A DNA stretch of 35,026 nt from CG1-02-35-72 sp036170135 (GCA_036170135.1 JAVHOP010000092.1:1-35026), one strand, 5' to 3'. Counted from the stretch's first letter, positions 16,362 to 25,251 are shown. The notes: a model not told the origin generated them from the sequence alone. Numbers and translations: made by a program.

Positions 16362-16481
16362 ATGCAAACAATTGTAGCCTATATATTTGTCGGTTTAGCC
16401 GTTTTATTTTTGCTTAGAAAATTTATTTTCAAATCAAAAAAAAAGACAGGTTGCGGTAGCGATGACTGTAAGTGTGGCTAA
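16362..16481 (+). CDS. FeoB-associated-type Cys-rich membrane peptide (39 aa)
   Basis: A small ORF beginning 1 nt after the trigger factor stop. Residues 3-18 form one membrane helix (IVAYIFVGLAVLFLL), followed by a Lys-rich segment (RKFIFKSKKK) and a Cys-rich tail, GCGSDDCKCG, with three Cys. This is the layout of the FeoB-associated Cys-rich membrane protein family of Bacteroidota, whose members are about 40-60 residues long; no FeoB gene is in the window. The Cys tail should face the cytoplasm by the positive-inside rule and could bind metal. A strong terminator 26 nt past its stop supports it as the last gene of the tig transcript. Easily missed because of size. Confidence 0.7.
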   Translation: MQTIVAYIFVGLAVLFLLRKFIFKSKKKTGCGSDDCKCG

Positions 16482-16507
16482 TTTTTGAATTTTTAAAGTA
16501 TCGTTAC

Positions 16508-16543
16508 AAAACCGCCCTTTTGAAATTTCAAGAGGGCGGTTTT
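16508..16543. terminator. Bidirectional intrinsic terminator, 18-bp stem
   Basis: Left arm 16508-16525 and right arm 16526-16543 pair along 18 positions with a single G-T wobble (19:32), the centre being GAAATTTC with no spare loop. It has a GC-rich core (CCGCCC/GGGCGG) flanked by A on one side and T on the other, so it can end both the rightward tig transcript and the leftward DUF3857 transcript, whose last codon is at 16559. Confidence 0.9.
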
Positions 16544-16558
16544 GTTTCAAAATGGTTC

Positions 16559-18577
16559 CTACAATTTAGTTAAAACTACTTTCTCGGTTTGTTTTTCTAT
16601 AAGATGTTTATAAAAATCTTTTAATTCCTGATAATAAAGAGGTGCAATGATAGATGTATTTATTTGTGTGGTTGTTAAAATTTCTAATTTATTATCCCCT
16701 TTTTGAGAAATCACAAACTTAAAAATACCTAAATTATCGGGTAGCCCAATAGCTAAATTCTGTGGCAATGTTGTAACCGCATAACCATCGGGAATTTGAA
16801 CTGAAACGATATAATTATCTTCCCAAGCCATACCGTAATCAATAGGATACAACCTGTTTTCTAGGGTAAAGGGATTTTTAGAATTAGCCAAAACAAATAA
16901 TGGTGAAAAATAAATTTTATCATCAATAACATCGCATAAATTATCTGATTCAAATTTAAAAGTTTCTACAACCGGACTAGAAAGGTCTTCTTTATTAGAA
17001 ACCTTAAGGTCGGTTATTTCAATATTGCGATTTTCTTTTTCAAGTAGTGTTTGCAAATCATTATCTGGTAAAAATGCTTTGCTTTTGCGATAATTAAGCG
17101 CATAATTGGTGTAAAAAGAGCTGCGTTTCATTCCATTTATAGCTCCATTTTCATCCATTTTTATAAAAAGAGTTGTGCGTTCTTTTGCAGGTTCAACTCC
17201 AAATAAATTGATAGAAGCTGATGATTCGTCATCCCTAACCAATCTTCCTTGCCAGTTTAATGCCCTACTTGGCAAAACATTTGGCGTGCTGTAAATTTCG
17301 GAAGCATCAAAAAGTGTGATGCCTTGTGGAAATTCGATCGCAGCTATCACATAATTAAACCCATCTAATGTTGGGAATAAAAAGATACCGTGACTTCTGG
17401 TACTTATTAAAACTGGACTCGCTTTTAATCCCGCCTCTTTAAACATTGCCACCAAACACAAGTTGATATCAGCCACATTTCCTTCGTGATCTTGATAGGC
17501 TTTTTTAATACCTTTATCAGTATATTTTCCATAATTGCCATTCCATTTTATCTTTGTTTTTATGAAACCAAATAAAATTGCCGCTTTTTCTTGGTCGGTT
17601 TTTGCATCAGCTATTTGTGTATTTACGTCGTCTTTTAAGAAATGCGTTCCCTCTAATTGTTTGCCAAAATAATCGCTTTTATAAATGGTTTTTACAACTG
17701 ATTCCCAATCGGTACTGTAAAATGTTGGCTTACTGTCTGGAAATTGGGTTGAAATATGTTCAAAATGTACTTTTGCAATATAGTTATCAATATTATTAAT
17801 ATATGGCTCATCTTTTATGGCAGGAATATTATTTTCGGTTGCCGTATAAACTTGTTCAAAAATATCTAAAGTTGAAGTGTGTGTTGTACTGCTTGATCCT
17901 GCAGAAGTAGGATTGATATTATTGGCAGATCTATATGAAAATTGAAGGGTTCGGTTTTTTTTAGCAACCGTTACCTGTATTGGAAAATAAAAATTTGGTT
18001 GATATTTAAAAGTAAAATATTGTGGAATCTCAATTTTAACGATGATTTTTTTAATTGGAATATGATATTGAAAAACAACATCATCAATTTGACCAGCAAA
18101 AGGTGATATAATAGTGTAATCCCATTCAACTATACTTCCCACTTTAACATTAGGCATTGCAAATTTAGTTCTAGTCAAATTGTCATCAACTTTTTCTTTA
18201 AAGATCTCGCTATTCTTTAATTTTTCTCTGACAATCTTATTATCTTCCAAATTATAAGTATAACCCTTAATATTGGTGGTTTCTCTTAGATTATTATCTT
18301 GAAATGTATTGATTGTTTTCTCAGCCCATTCTAGACCGTCTCTATTATAAATTTTTATGCGCTCATGTATTTGAGTGATTAATTTAAATCCCTCAGATTC
18401 TGTATAGTCATAATAAACCTTTAAATTTTTGTACAAAATAACCGCCGACGCTGTAGAATCTTGTGGGTAAACGATTTCTTGAAGTTCTTCTAAAGAAACT
18501 TTACCAAAGTCAATATCTTGAGCTTTTGCAATAAAACAGAATAAGCTCACTGTAAAAAGTAGTGTTAGTTTTTTCAT
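16559..18577 (-). CDS. DUF3857/transglutaminase-like secreted protein, apparently without the catalytic Cys
   Basis: A 672-residue secreted protein. The signal peptide is residues 1-20 (FIAKAQ). An N-terminal DUF3857 domain (about 40-220, with NYTYTISPF-like VEWDYTIISPF) precedes a transglutaminase-like core (about 285-430) and a beta-rich C-terminal domain. In the core, where active members have a Cys, the motif is HEGNVADINLCLVAMFKEAGL, with Val368 in that position; the nearest Cys is Cys374. SPVLISTRSHGIFLFPTLDGFNYVIA and LFDAS follow, keeping the fold. I read it as a non-catalytic relative, which is common for this branch. It starts with ATG overlapping the stop of the upstream paralogue by 4 nt (ATGA). 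Role unknown; periplasmic or surface location inferred. Confidence 0.82.
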   Translation of the reverse strand: MKKLTLLFTVSLFCFIAKAQDIDFGKVSLEELQEIVYPQDSTASAVILYKNLKVYYDYTESEGFKLITQIHERIKIYNRDGLEWAEKTINTFQDNNLRETTNIKGYTYNLEDNKIVREKLKNSEIFKEKVDDNLTRTKFAMPNVKVGSIVEWDYTIISPFAGQIDDVVFQYHIPIKKIIVKIEIPQYFTFKYQPNFYFPIQVTVAKKNRTLQFSYRSANNINPTSAGSSSTTHTSTLDIFEQVYTATENNIPAIKDEPYINNIDNYIAKVHFEHISTQFPDSKPTFYSTDWESVVKTIYKSDYFGKQLEGTHFLKDDVNTQIADAKTDQEKAAILFGFIKTKIKWNGNYGKYTDKGIKKAYQDHEGNVADINLCLVAMFKEAGLKASPVLISTRSHGIFLFPTLDGFNYVIAAIEFPQGITLFDASEIYSTPNVLPSRALNWQGRLVRDDESSASINLFGVEPAKERTTLFIKMDENGAINGMKRSSFYTNYALNYRKSKAFLPDNDLQTLLEKENRNIEITDLKVSNKEDLSSPVVETFKFESDNLCDVIDDKIYFSPLFVLANSKNPFTLENRLYPIDYGMAWEDNYIVSVQIPDGYAVTTLPQNLAIGLPDNLGIFKFVISQKGDNKLEILTTTQINTSIIAPLYYQELKDFYKHLIEKQTEKVVLTKL

Positions 18578-20478
18578 GGCATGCTTTTTATTAGGATGGT
18601 ATTATTTTGATCTTTTAAAACAATGTCTTTTTTAAATTTTCTAAAAGCATCGTAAGCTTCTTTTGGATAAAGACCTTGTTTTATTATATAAGTTCGTTTA
18701 TAAATCAGTGTGCTATCGTTTGATTTGCTGACTTCGGCTTGATAACTACCAAACTCTGATTCTATATTTACAGGTGCCGGTAAAGTCTCTATGATGTAAC
18801 TTTTTGGTAAATTGATGGTAACCGAGTCGCGATCTATAAAGCCATTTTCAATTTCAATAGGCAGTAATCGGTTGGTCATGCGTTTTGGCACGTAAGAACT
18901 CTGGTTAAAGGCATTTAAAGTTAGCAAAATTCTATCACCACTTTTACGACCGTAATTAGAAGCTTCAATATTAATTGATTCAAAGAATTTATTGTTTAGC
19001 GTATCGGTTTTGTTTTCAAAATTAATAACAGCTAAGTTGTTAATTTGATTAAAATAAGATTTATAAAATTTAACCACATCGTCGTGAGGTTCATCTGAAA
19101 TGTGAAAATGATTTTCGAATTGAATGCCTGCACTTTCAATAGTTAACGACCCTTTTAAAAAACCGTTATCATCAATTTGGTAAGTGCCAACGGTATTTTG
19201 ATAACTTTCTTTTGCCTTATAAACTTTGGTATGTGTAATTTCGCCACCATCAGGTTTTATTAACAAAACATCCCGATCATTTGTAAAATCACCTATATAA
19301 CCAAATGGTTCTTTTTGTGTGGTACATTCTAACCAAATAGTATCTTTTATTGTGGGTAAAAATAAAATGGCATGATTTCCTTGTATGGCGACAAAATCTT
19401 TGTCAATATCTTTTTTATCAGTGGCATGAACAATGGTATAATAAGTTTGTACATCAGCCACTTTTAAAAGCGCTTGCGTGTAATTTACTAAAGCTTTACA
19501 ATCGCCATATTTTAATCGGTCAACTTCATCGGCTAACATGGGTTTCCAACCACCAATGCCAATTTGAACACTGATGTAATGGGTTTTGTTTTGCATATAT
19601 TTATACACTTTTCGAGCACGTTCAATAGGATTATCAATACCGCTAACCAAATTTTTAACCTCAGTTTTGGTTTGTTCTGATAATTGATCTCTACCCAATA
19701 ATAAATTAGAATACATCCATTGTCCGAATTCAGTCCAATTGTTCACATCACCGTGAACACCCGAAAGACTAAACTTATTAGGCGCTAACAATAAATGTGG
19801 TGCAAAATTTGAAAAGGTTGGGCTATAGGGCTCTTCTTCAATGGCTTTGATGTTGCTTGCCCGATATTCGATATGTCCTATTGAACTGGTATTGTTAAAC
19901 TGGTATCCGTTAAAATATTTTTCGGTGACTTTAATTATTAACTGATCAGCCGGATAATTAACGGTAAAATGACTTTGCTCTGTGCTGGCAGAATAACCTG
20001 AGACAGGATACCATCTTGGATAAAAAGCAGTGTTTTCACTTTCAACAATCATAATAAAATCAATGGTGTAAGGGTAACTTATTGGGATATATTTGTAATT
20101 TTTAACCCGGTTATCGGAATATAAATTTCCTCCAGAGGCCGAATAATCTTTGACGTCGGATGATTTTACTTTTTTAATCTCTTTGCCGAAAGCATCATAA
20201 ACAATTGATTTTATAGATTTTATACTAGAATGGTTGTCATAGTCAACATTTATTTCGGCGTAACCATTGCCATATTTACTTAGCACGGTTACAACTCGAT
20301 GTCTTGTAACGGTCATTTTATAGGGATTTTCTAAATCAATTTGTGTGTCGTCTAGCCTGATAATGGCATACGCATTGGTTTTTAATTCCTCCGGAATGGT
20401 AGCAACAATATGGTTCGAATCTTGTGCATGCATGAACTGCATAGCAAAAATCAGTACACTAAAAATAATAGTTCTCAA
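18574..20478 (-). CDS. DUF3857 and transglutaminase-like secreted protein
   Basis: A 634-residue secreted protein. A signal peptide covers residues 1-18 (TIIFSVLIFAMQFMHA). DUF3857 occupies about residues 35-220 and a transglutaminase-like core about 265-400, in which Cys327 (LKYGDCKALVNY) and His369 (QGNHAILFLP) form a plausible catalytic dyad; the acid may be Glu384 in WLECTTQ. A beta-rich domain follows. No ATG precedes the signal peptide in frame before the stop at 20526-20524, so the start is taken as TTG at 20478-20476, which leaves the signal peptide intact. It lies 45 nt downstream of dtd and overlaps the next gene, its paralogue, by 4 nt. The substrate is unknown. Confidence 0.82.
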   Translation of the reverse strand: MRTIIFSVLIFAMQFMHAQDSNHIVATIPEELKTNAYAIIRLDDTQIDLENPYKMTVTRHRVVTVLSKYGNGYAEINVDYDNHSSIKSIKSIVYDAFGKEIKKVKSSDVKDYSASGGNLYSDNRVKNYKYIPISYPYTIDFIMIVESENTAFYPRWYPVSGYSASTEQSHFTVNYPADQLIIKVTEKYFNGYQFNNTSSIGHIEYRASNIKAIEEEPYSPTFSNFAPHLLLAPNKFSLSGVHGDVNNWTEFGQWMYSNLLLGRDQLSEQTKTEVKNLVSGIDNPIERARKVYKYMQNKTHYISVQIGIGGWKPMLADEVDRLKYGDCKALVNYTQALLKVADVQTYYTIVHATDKKDIDKDFVAIQGNHAILFLPTIKDTIWLECTTQKEPFGYIGDFTNDRDVLLIKPDGGEITHTKVYKAKESYQNTVGTYQIDDNGFLKGSLTIESAGIQFENHFHISDEPHDDVVKFYKSYFNQINNLAVINFENKTDTLNNKFFESINIEASNYGRKSGDRILLTLNAFNQSSYVPKRMTNRLLPIEIENGFIDRDSVTINLPKSYIIETLPAPVNIESEFGSYQAEVSKSNDSTLIYKRTYIIKQGLYPKEAYDAFRKFKKDIVLKDQNNTILIKSMP

Positions 20479-20523
20479 AATAATAAACAGGGGGTTTCGG
20501 TTAATACGGATAAAGATACGTAA

Positions 20524-20976
20524 TTATTCCTTAACTTTTGTATCCAAAATAATAGTTACTGGTCCATCATTGAGCAAATCTATTTTCATATCGGCACCAA
20601 ATATGCCAGTACCAACTTTTTTACAAAGTTCTAATTCAAATTGTTGAATGAATTTATTGTAAATCGGAATGGCAATTTCTGGTCGCGAGGCATTGATATA
20701 ACTCGGTCTGTTTCCTTTTTTTGTGCTCGCCAACAAGGTAAACTGGCTTACAATAATAGCATTGCCATCAATCTCTTTTAACGAACAATTCATCACACCA
20801 TTTTCATCATTAAAAATGCGAAGATTCACAATTTTTTTTGACAACCATTCAATATCCAACTCATTGTCGTCTTTCGCAATACCTAATAAAATTAAGAGAC
20901 CTTTATCAATTTGGCTAATCGTTTTTTGGTCAACCGTAACGCTGGCATTTTTAACGCGCTGAATAACTGCTTTCAT
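20524..20976 (-). CDS. dtd: D-aminoacyl-tRNA deacylase
   Basis: Removes D-amino acids (and glycine from tRNA-Ala) mischarged onto tRNA, a cytoplasmic proofreading step; 150 residues, normal for DTD. Recognisable motifs are the N-terminal MKAVIQRVKNASVTV, the active-site SQFTLLAST (77-85) followed by KKGNRPS, and the C-terminal FGADMKIDLLNDGPVTI. The last contains Gly-Pro of the chirality-selecting cross-subunit motif. It starts with an ATG that abuts the rsgA stop (TAA then ATG with no spacer), so the two are co-translated. Confidence 0.95.
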   Translation of the reverse strand: MKAVIQRVKNASVTVDQKTISQIDKGLLILLGIAKDDNELDIEWLSKKIVNLRIFNDENGVMNCSLKEIDGNAIIVSQFTLLASTKKGNRPSYINASRPEIAIPIYNKFIQQFELELCKKVGTGIFGADMKIDLLNDGPVTIILDTKVKE

Positions 20977-21918
20977 TTAAATAGTATAAATATCGTTTCG
21001 GTATTGGCTATCGTCTCCCGAAATAATTTGTAAGTAATTTTGATAACGCCAATTGGCAATTGTACCATTTTCAACCGCTTCTTTTACAGCACAATTGGGC
21101 TCGTTTTGATGAAGACAATTGTGATATTTGCATCTTGATTTCAATTTAAAAAACTCGGGGAAATAACCCGAAACTTCTGTTGGATTCATATCTACCACAC
21201 CAAAACCCTTTATACCGGGCGTATCAATAATGCTTCCGCCAAATGGCAATACAAACATTTCGGCAAAAGTGGTTGTGTGAAGTCCTTGATTATGTTGGTC
21301 AGAAATATTTTTTGTCGCCAATTTTAAATTTGAATCTAAGCTATTGATGAGACTCGATTTTCCAACTCCCGAATGCCCCGAAAACATACTCACTTTATCG
21401 GTCATGATTGTTTTTAAAGCATCGATATTTAGTTGCGAGTCAACCGATATTTCGAGGCATTTATAACCAATTTCGGTATAAGTTTTGATAATTTCTCTTC
21501 GGTTAACCGATTGCAATTCGGTTGCTAAATCACTTTTGTTAAACAATAAAATAGCCGGAATATGATACGCCTCTGCAGTAGCTAAAAAGCGATCAATAAA
21601 AGCCGTAGAAGTTGGCGGTTGCTCTAAGGTAATCATCAAAAAAACTTGATCAATATTAGCAGCAATAATATGTGTTTGCTTTGATAAATTTACCGACTTG
21701 CGAATGATATAATTTTTACGAGGATGAATATGTTTGATGAGAAAATCACTGTTTTCTGAAGTTTCAACATCAACAATATCGCCAACTGTAACCGGATTGG
21801 TACTTTTAATTCCTTTGATTCTAAACTTGCCTTTTATTCGGCAATTCAAAATATTTCCGTCTTTTATTTTAACTAAATACCAACTTCCGGTAGATTTTAT
21901 AACAATTCCTGTATTCAA
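20977..21918 (-). CDS. rsgA: Ribosome small-subunit-dependent GTPase RsgA
   Basis: Circularly permuted GTPase that aids late maturation of the 30S subunit; 313 residues. An OB-fold N-terminal domain (about 3-65) is followed by G4 NKSD (127-130), then the P-loop GHSGVGKSS (181-189) and G3 DTPG (232-235), the permuted order that defines the family. The zinc site is a textbook Cys263-x4-Cys268-x-His270-x5-Cys276. No ATG is available upstream before the in-frame stop at 21933-21931; TTG at 21918-21916 gives an N-terminus (NTGIVIKSTGSWYLVK) that aligns with relatives, so a TTG start is inferred. dtd follows without spacer. Confidence 0.95.
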   Translation of the reverse strand: MNTGIVIKSTGSWYLVKIKDGNILNCRIKGKFRIKGIKSTNPVTVGDIVDVETSENSDFLIKHIHPRKNYIIRKSVNLSKQTHIIAANIDQVFLMITLEQPPTSTAFIDRFLATAEAYHIPAILLFNKSDLATELQSVNRREIIKTYTEIGYKCLEISVDSQLNIDALKTIMTDKVSMFSGHSGVGKSSLINSLDSNLKLATKNISDQHNQGLHTTTFAEMFVLPFGGSIIDTPGIKGFGVVDMNPTEVSGYFPEFFKLKSRCKYHNCLHQNEPNCAVKEAVENGTIANWRYQNYLQIISGDDSQYRNDIYTI

Positions 21919-21991
21919 TAGTTTTTTAATTTATTACAATTATAATGATATTTTTTGTTAATTCGCGGCATCCTAATTCTAAAAAATAAAA

Positions 21992-22456
21992 ATGATGAAA
22001 AAATTAATTGCAAGTATCTTTTTACTTTTAACGCTGGGATTTATTCCGGCAAACGCACAGACTTATGAATATAAAGTTGTGACAAGTGTTGAATCTATTA
22101 TACCTAGTGGTTTGGGACGATCTAGACTCATATCGGCAAACGACGCTAGAGATTACAAAGAATTTACCTCAACACAATCTGCTGATGACAACGAAAGAAA
22201 CAAATCAGACAGAGGTGACATGCGCGTAAAAGGTTATGACGAAACCAAATTGTTAAACTTTTACAACATTGCAGGAATTCGTTTTCAAAACATTGCTACT
22301 AACGATGCCTTAATCACTTCTAAAATCAACACGATGGTTACCGAAGGCTGGGATTTAGCTTTTGTGGTAAGCGGTGTAGAAAGTGATGCTGGTAAAGACG
22401 ATAATCAAGGTATTTTTATTACACGTTATATCTTTAAACGATTAAAAAATAATTAA
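21992..22456 (+). CDS. Small secreted protein, DUF4177-like
   Basis: A 154-residue protein with a signal peptide (about residues 1-23, ending ANAQ), from either of two tandem ATGs (21992 or 21995). The mature protein begins TYEYKVVTSVESIIPSG and ends with MVTEGWDLAFVVSG followed by GIFITRYIFKRL; the YEYKVV ... EGWDL ... YIFKR pattern resembles DUF4177, with an insert of about 60 polar residues. Function unknown. It is a single-gene unit between divergent rsgA and a terminator; no clear promoter was found in the 73-nt spacer. Confidence 0.6.
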   Translation: MMKKLIASIFLLLTLGFIPANAQTYEYKVVTSVESIIPSGLGRSRLISANDARDYKEFTSTQSADDNERNKSDRGDMRVKGYDETKLLNFYNIAGIRFQNIATNDALITSKINTMVTEGWDLAFVVSGVESDAGKDDNQGIFITRYIFKRLKNN

Positions 22457-22485
22457 TTATAGAATAAATTATTAAATTAAAATTA

Positions 22486-22513
22486 AAAACCCGAGCCAAA
22501 TGGCTCGGGTTTT
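22486..22513. terminator. Bidirectional intrinsic terminator
   Basis: A perfect 13-bp inverted repeat (AAAACCCGAGCCA at 22486-22498 and its complement at 22501-22513) with a 2-nt centre, GC-rich in the middle and A/T at both feet. It lies 29 nt past the small secreted protein and 24 nt past the TonB-receptor stop, serving both convergent transcripts. Confidence 0.9.
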
Positions 22514-22537
22514 ATTATTGTCAAAAATTAGTTCGAT

Positions 22538-25150
22538 TTAGAATTTATAGGTAAGACCTGCTTTAAACATCGTGCCATTAAATCCAAACTGATTTACTTC
22601 CCAAGGATATTTAAAACGACCACCAAGATCGGTTACAACATCGCCTTTAGTATTGATTACATCTGGATAAACATTTAGTAAGTTATTAACGGTAAAGCTA
22701 GTGCTCAATTTATCTGTAAAGCTGTAGCTTATAATTAAATCAGTAATAACTTTGCCTGTAAAAGTTTGATCTTTTGCAGGATCTGAAGCGTGTTGCCAAG
22801 TAACCTCACCAAAATAAGTGTTGTTTAAATTAACTCTAAATTTATCTTTAGAATAATCTAATCCTAAAATGGCTTTAGTCTTTGGTCGTGAAGATAAAAT
22901 TCTAGATTGTTCTTTGCGGTTAAATATTTCGTAACCATTAGCGGCTAAAACAGCTGGGGTACCAATAGCGCCATCAATACTTGTTTTATTGTAATTAGCG
23001 GCAAAATTAATATCTAATTTACCACCTGCAAAATCATAGTTTTTGAAATTTGCCACAAAGTCAACACCATCAGTATTCGTGTTTACGGCGTTGATAAAGA
23101 ATTTTATACTGGTTACACTAAAATCATTAAGTATTTTTTCAACAGGATTAATTGTAGAATTATCACCATCAAAACCTATTTCTCCGGTAAACAGCACACG
23201 ATCATGGACTTTTACATTATAAAAATCTATCGAAAAATTAACATCGTTAGATGGTTTGAATGTAAAGCCAGCCGAAATATTATCAGAGGTTTCAGCATGT
23301 AATTGCGGAACGCCTAAACCTTCTCTTAAAACAGGGCTTACATTATTAAAAGTTCCTTGATTAGAAATAGTTCCACCAGAAACTAAAGTCTGAATGTTAC
23401 TCAAATAAATTTGATGTAAAGATGGCGCTCTAAATCCAGTACTATATGACCCTCTTAAAACAGCATTATCACTAAGTTTATAACGGGTACTTAATTTCCA
23501 AGAAGTATTATCGCCAAAGTCACTAAATTTTTCATATCGTGCAGCGCCGCTAACTAAAAATTCTTTAGTAACATCCCAATCAACATTTAAATAAGCGCCA
23601 GCACTATTGCGAATGGCATTAATGGCGTTGCTAGGTTGCAAACCTGGGAAGGACTGTACGCCATTAGCAAAATATGATTCTGGCTGACCAGCAATTGCAA
23701 TAAAACGTTCTTGTTTTATTTCGGCTCCCATTGCCCAGCTTATATCACCATAACTTCTGCTCACATCAATATTGCCAATAATATTGCTAAAGCGATAAGC
23801 ACCAACATCAAAATTTGTAGGACTCGCCGCTCCTAAAGCAGGATTTATTGAATTTCCTACGTTATAATCGACAGCATTTCTACCAAAAGTACCACTGACA
23901 TCAAATTTATAATCGTTTACATCAAAAGTAACGCCGGCAACTTGAGTATTATCTCTAATATCAGTATCGAAAGTCGGTTGAAAACCTTGATAAGTATCGC
24001 CAGATTTGTGTAATAAATTAAAAGGATCCGGCACCCAATAAGGTGTTCTGTATAAAGCAAAACTCGTACCTTGACGATAAGTAAATCCACCAAAAGTGTA
24101 AAATTTACCTTTTCCGCTTGTAAAAGGGATTTCTGAATTATAAAATATTTCAGCTTTTTTAATATCCGGTTGACCGATAGTCATTCCTAAATCACGATGT
24201 TGTTGAATCCACGCATTAGAAGGTCCAACACCAAATAAATCATCTTGACCTGGCGTTCCGGCTCTGTTTGTAATATTTTGACGAAAAGCACCCAATGAAA
24301 AGTTGATGAATCCGCCTGTTTCAATTTGAAGTGTTGTATTTAAATCGGCGCCAACGGTAAAACCATCACCTTTTGTAGTAACACCAGAATTAACATTTAC
24401 TTGCGTAAATTCAACACCTTTTTTAAGAACGATATTAACAACACCCGCAATAGCATCAGAGCCATATTGAGCAGAAGCTCCGTCTCTTAAAACTTCGATA
24501 TGATCAATTGCCGCAGACGGAATGCTTTTCATATCAACACCTACTTCCCCTTTTCCGGGTGTATCATTAATATATACCAAAGCACTTTGATTTTTGCGTT
24601 TTCCATTTACTAAAACCAATGTTCTACTTGGTCCTAAGCCACGTAAATCGGCTGGATCAAAATGTGCAGTAGCATCAGATATTGTTTGATTGCTAGAATT
24701 GTAAGAAGGAATGGTATAATTCAACATTTGTTCTACCGAAACCTGACCGCTACTTGCCATTTGTGCAGCGCTAATGTTATCAATTGGCACAGCCGAATCT
24801 AAAATAGTTCGTGGTTTAGCACGGTTACCAGTTAAAACAACCTCGTCTAAGCCAACATTGTCTTCTTGCAGGGTTACTGTTTCTTCACCATTTGTAGTAA
24901 CCGATTTACTAACATAACCCACCGAAGAAACAATAAGTGTTGTTGGTAACTGCAATACTTTTAAACTAAAATTTCCATTGTCATCAGTTGTTGTTCCGTT
25001 GGTAGTTCCTTTTTCTACAACAGTTGCAAAAGGAATGGCATTGCCTTTTGCATCAACCACTTTGCCTTTGGCTGTTTGCGCCAATAAGCCTAATGGAAGC
25101 ATAAATAGAAAGAGGATAAACACCTTTTTAATAAATAGTTTTGTTTTCAT
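22538..25150 (-). CDS. TonB-dependent outer-membrane receptor with carboxypeptidase-regulatory-like N-domain
   Basis: An 870-residue receptor that would import a ligand across the outer membrane using TonB energy. A signal peptide (1-24, GLLAQ) precedes a carboxypeptidase D regulatory-like domain (about 28-105, AKGKVVDAKGNAIPFATVV ... DNGNFSLKV), a plug (about 115-260, with LRGLGPSRTLVLVNGKR, VDMKSIPSAAIDHIEVLRDG and YGSDAIAGVVNIVLKKG), and a 22-strand-type barrel ending in aromatic GLTYKF. SYSTGFRAPSLHQIY is a typical TonB barrel motif. No SusD-like lipoprotein is next to it, so it is not a standard Sus pair; the ligand is unknown. The promoter and a row of 11-bp-spaced TTAACA motifs lie just upstream. 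Confidence 0.93.
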   Translation of the reverse strand: MKTKLFIKKVFILFLFMLPLGLLAQTAKGKVVDAKGNAIPFATVVEKGTTNGTTTDDNGNFSLKVLQLPTTLIVSSVGYVSKSVTTNGEETVTLQEDNVGLDEVVLTGNRAKPRTILDSAVPIDNISAAQMASSGQVSVEQMLNYTIPSYNSSNQTISDATAHFDPADLRGLGPSRTLVLVNGKRKNQSALVYINDTPGKGEVGVDMKSIPSAAIDHIEVLRDGASAQYGSDAIAGVVNIVLKKGVEFTQVNVNSGVTTKGDGFTVGADLNTTLQIETGGFINFSLGAFRQNITNRAGTPGQDDLFGVGPSNAWIQQHRDLGMTIGQPDIKKAEIFYNSEIPFTSGKGKFYTFGGFTYRQGTSFALYRTPYWVPDPFNLLHKSGDTYQGFQPTFDTDIRDNTQVAGVTFDVNDYKFDVSGTFGRNAVDYNVGNSINPALGAASPTNFDVGAYRFSNIIGNIDVSRSYGDISWAMGAEIKQERFIAIAGQPESYFANGVQSFPGLQPSNAINAIRNSAGAYLNVDWDVTKEFLVSGAARYEKFSDFGDNTSWKLSTRYKLSDNAVLRGSYSTGFRAPSLHQIYLSNIQTLVSGGTISNQGTFNNVSPVLREGLGVPQLHAETSDNISAGFTFKPSNDVNFSIDFYNVKVHDRVLFTGEIGFDGDNSTINPVEKILNDFSVTSIKFFINAVNTNTDGVDFVANFKNYDFAGGKLDINFAANYNKTSIDGAIGTPAVLAANGYEIFNRKEQSRILSSRPKTKAILGLDYSKDKFRVNLNNTYFGEVTWQHASDPAKDQTFTGKVITDLIISYSFTDKLSTSFTVNNLLNVYPDVINTKGDVVTDLGGRFKYPWEVNQFGFNGTMFKAGLTYKF

Positions 25151-25174
25151 ATAAATTTTTTAAATTAATGGGAG

Positions 25175-25206
25175 CAAATATTTACTTTTTTTTAATCAAA
25201 ACCAAA
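25175..25206 (-). promoter_or_regulatory. Promoter of the TonB-dependent receptor
   Basis: The minus strand has TTTG (25206-25203), a 20-nt spacer and AATATTTG (25182-25175), one base from the -7 consensus TAnnTTTG. Transcription would start about 18 nt before the ATG at 25150. The upstream edge abuts the TTAACA repeats. Confidence 0.5.
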
Positions 25207-25212
25207 CTTTTG

Positions 25213-25251
25213 TTAACATTATTTTAACATAGAGTTAAAATGTTGTTATTT
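25213..25251 (+). repeat. TTAACA motifs repeated every 11 bp upstream of the TonB receptor
   Basis: TTAACA at 25213-25218, TTAACA at 25224-25229 and TTAAAA at 25235-25240 are each exactly 11 bp apart, with a weaker TTATTT in register at 25246-25251. One helical turn of spacing places all copies on the same DNA face, as for PhoB/OmpR-type regulators. The array begins 6 bp upstream of the receptor's -33 element. The motif orientation is opposite to the receptor gene. Confidence 0.45.

Noticed and set aside
22538..25150. A polysaccharide-utilisation (SusC/SusD) locus
   Set aside because: No SusD-like lipoprotein, glycoside hydrolase or sensor gene flanks the receptor.
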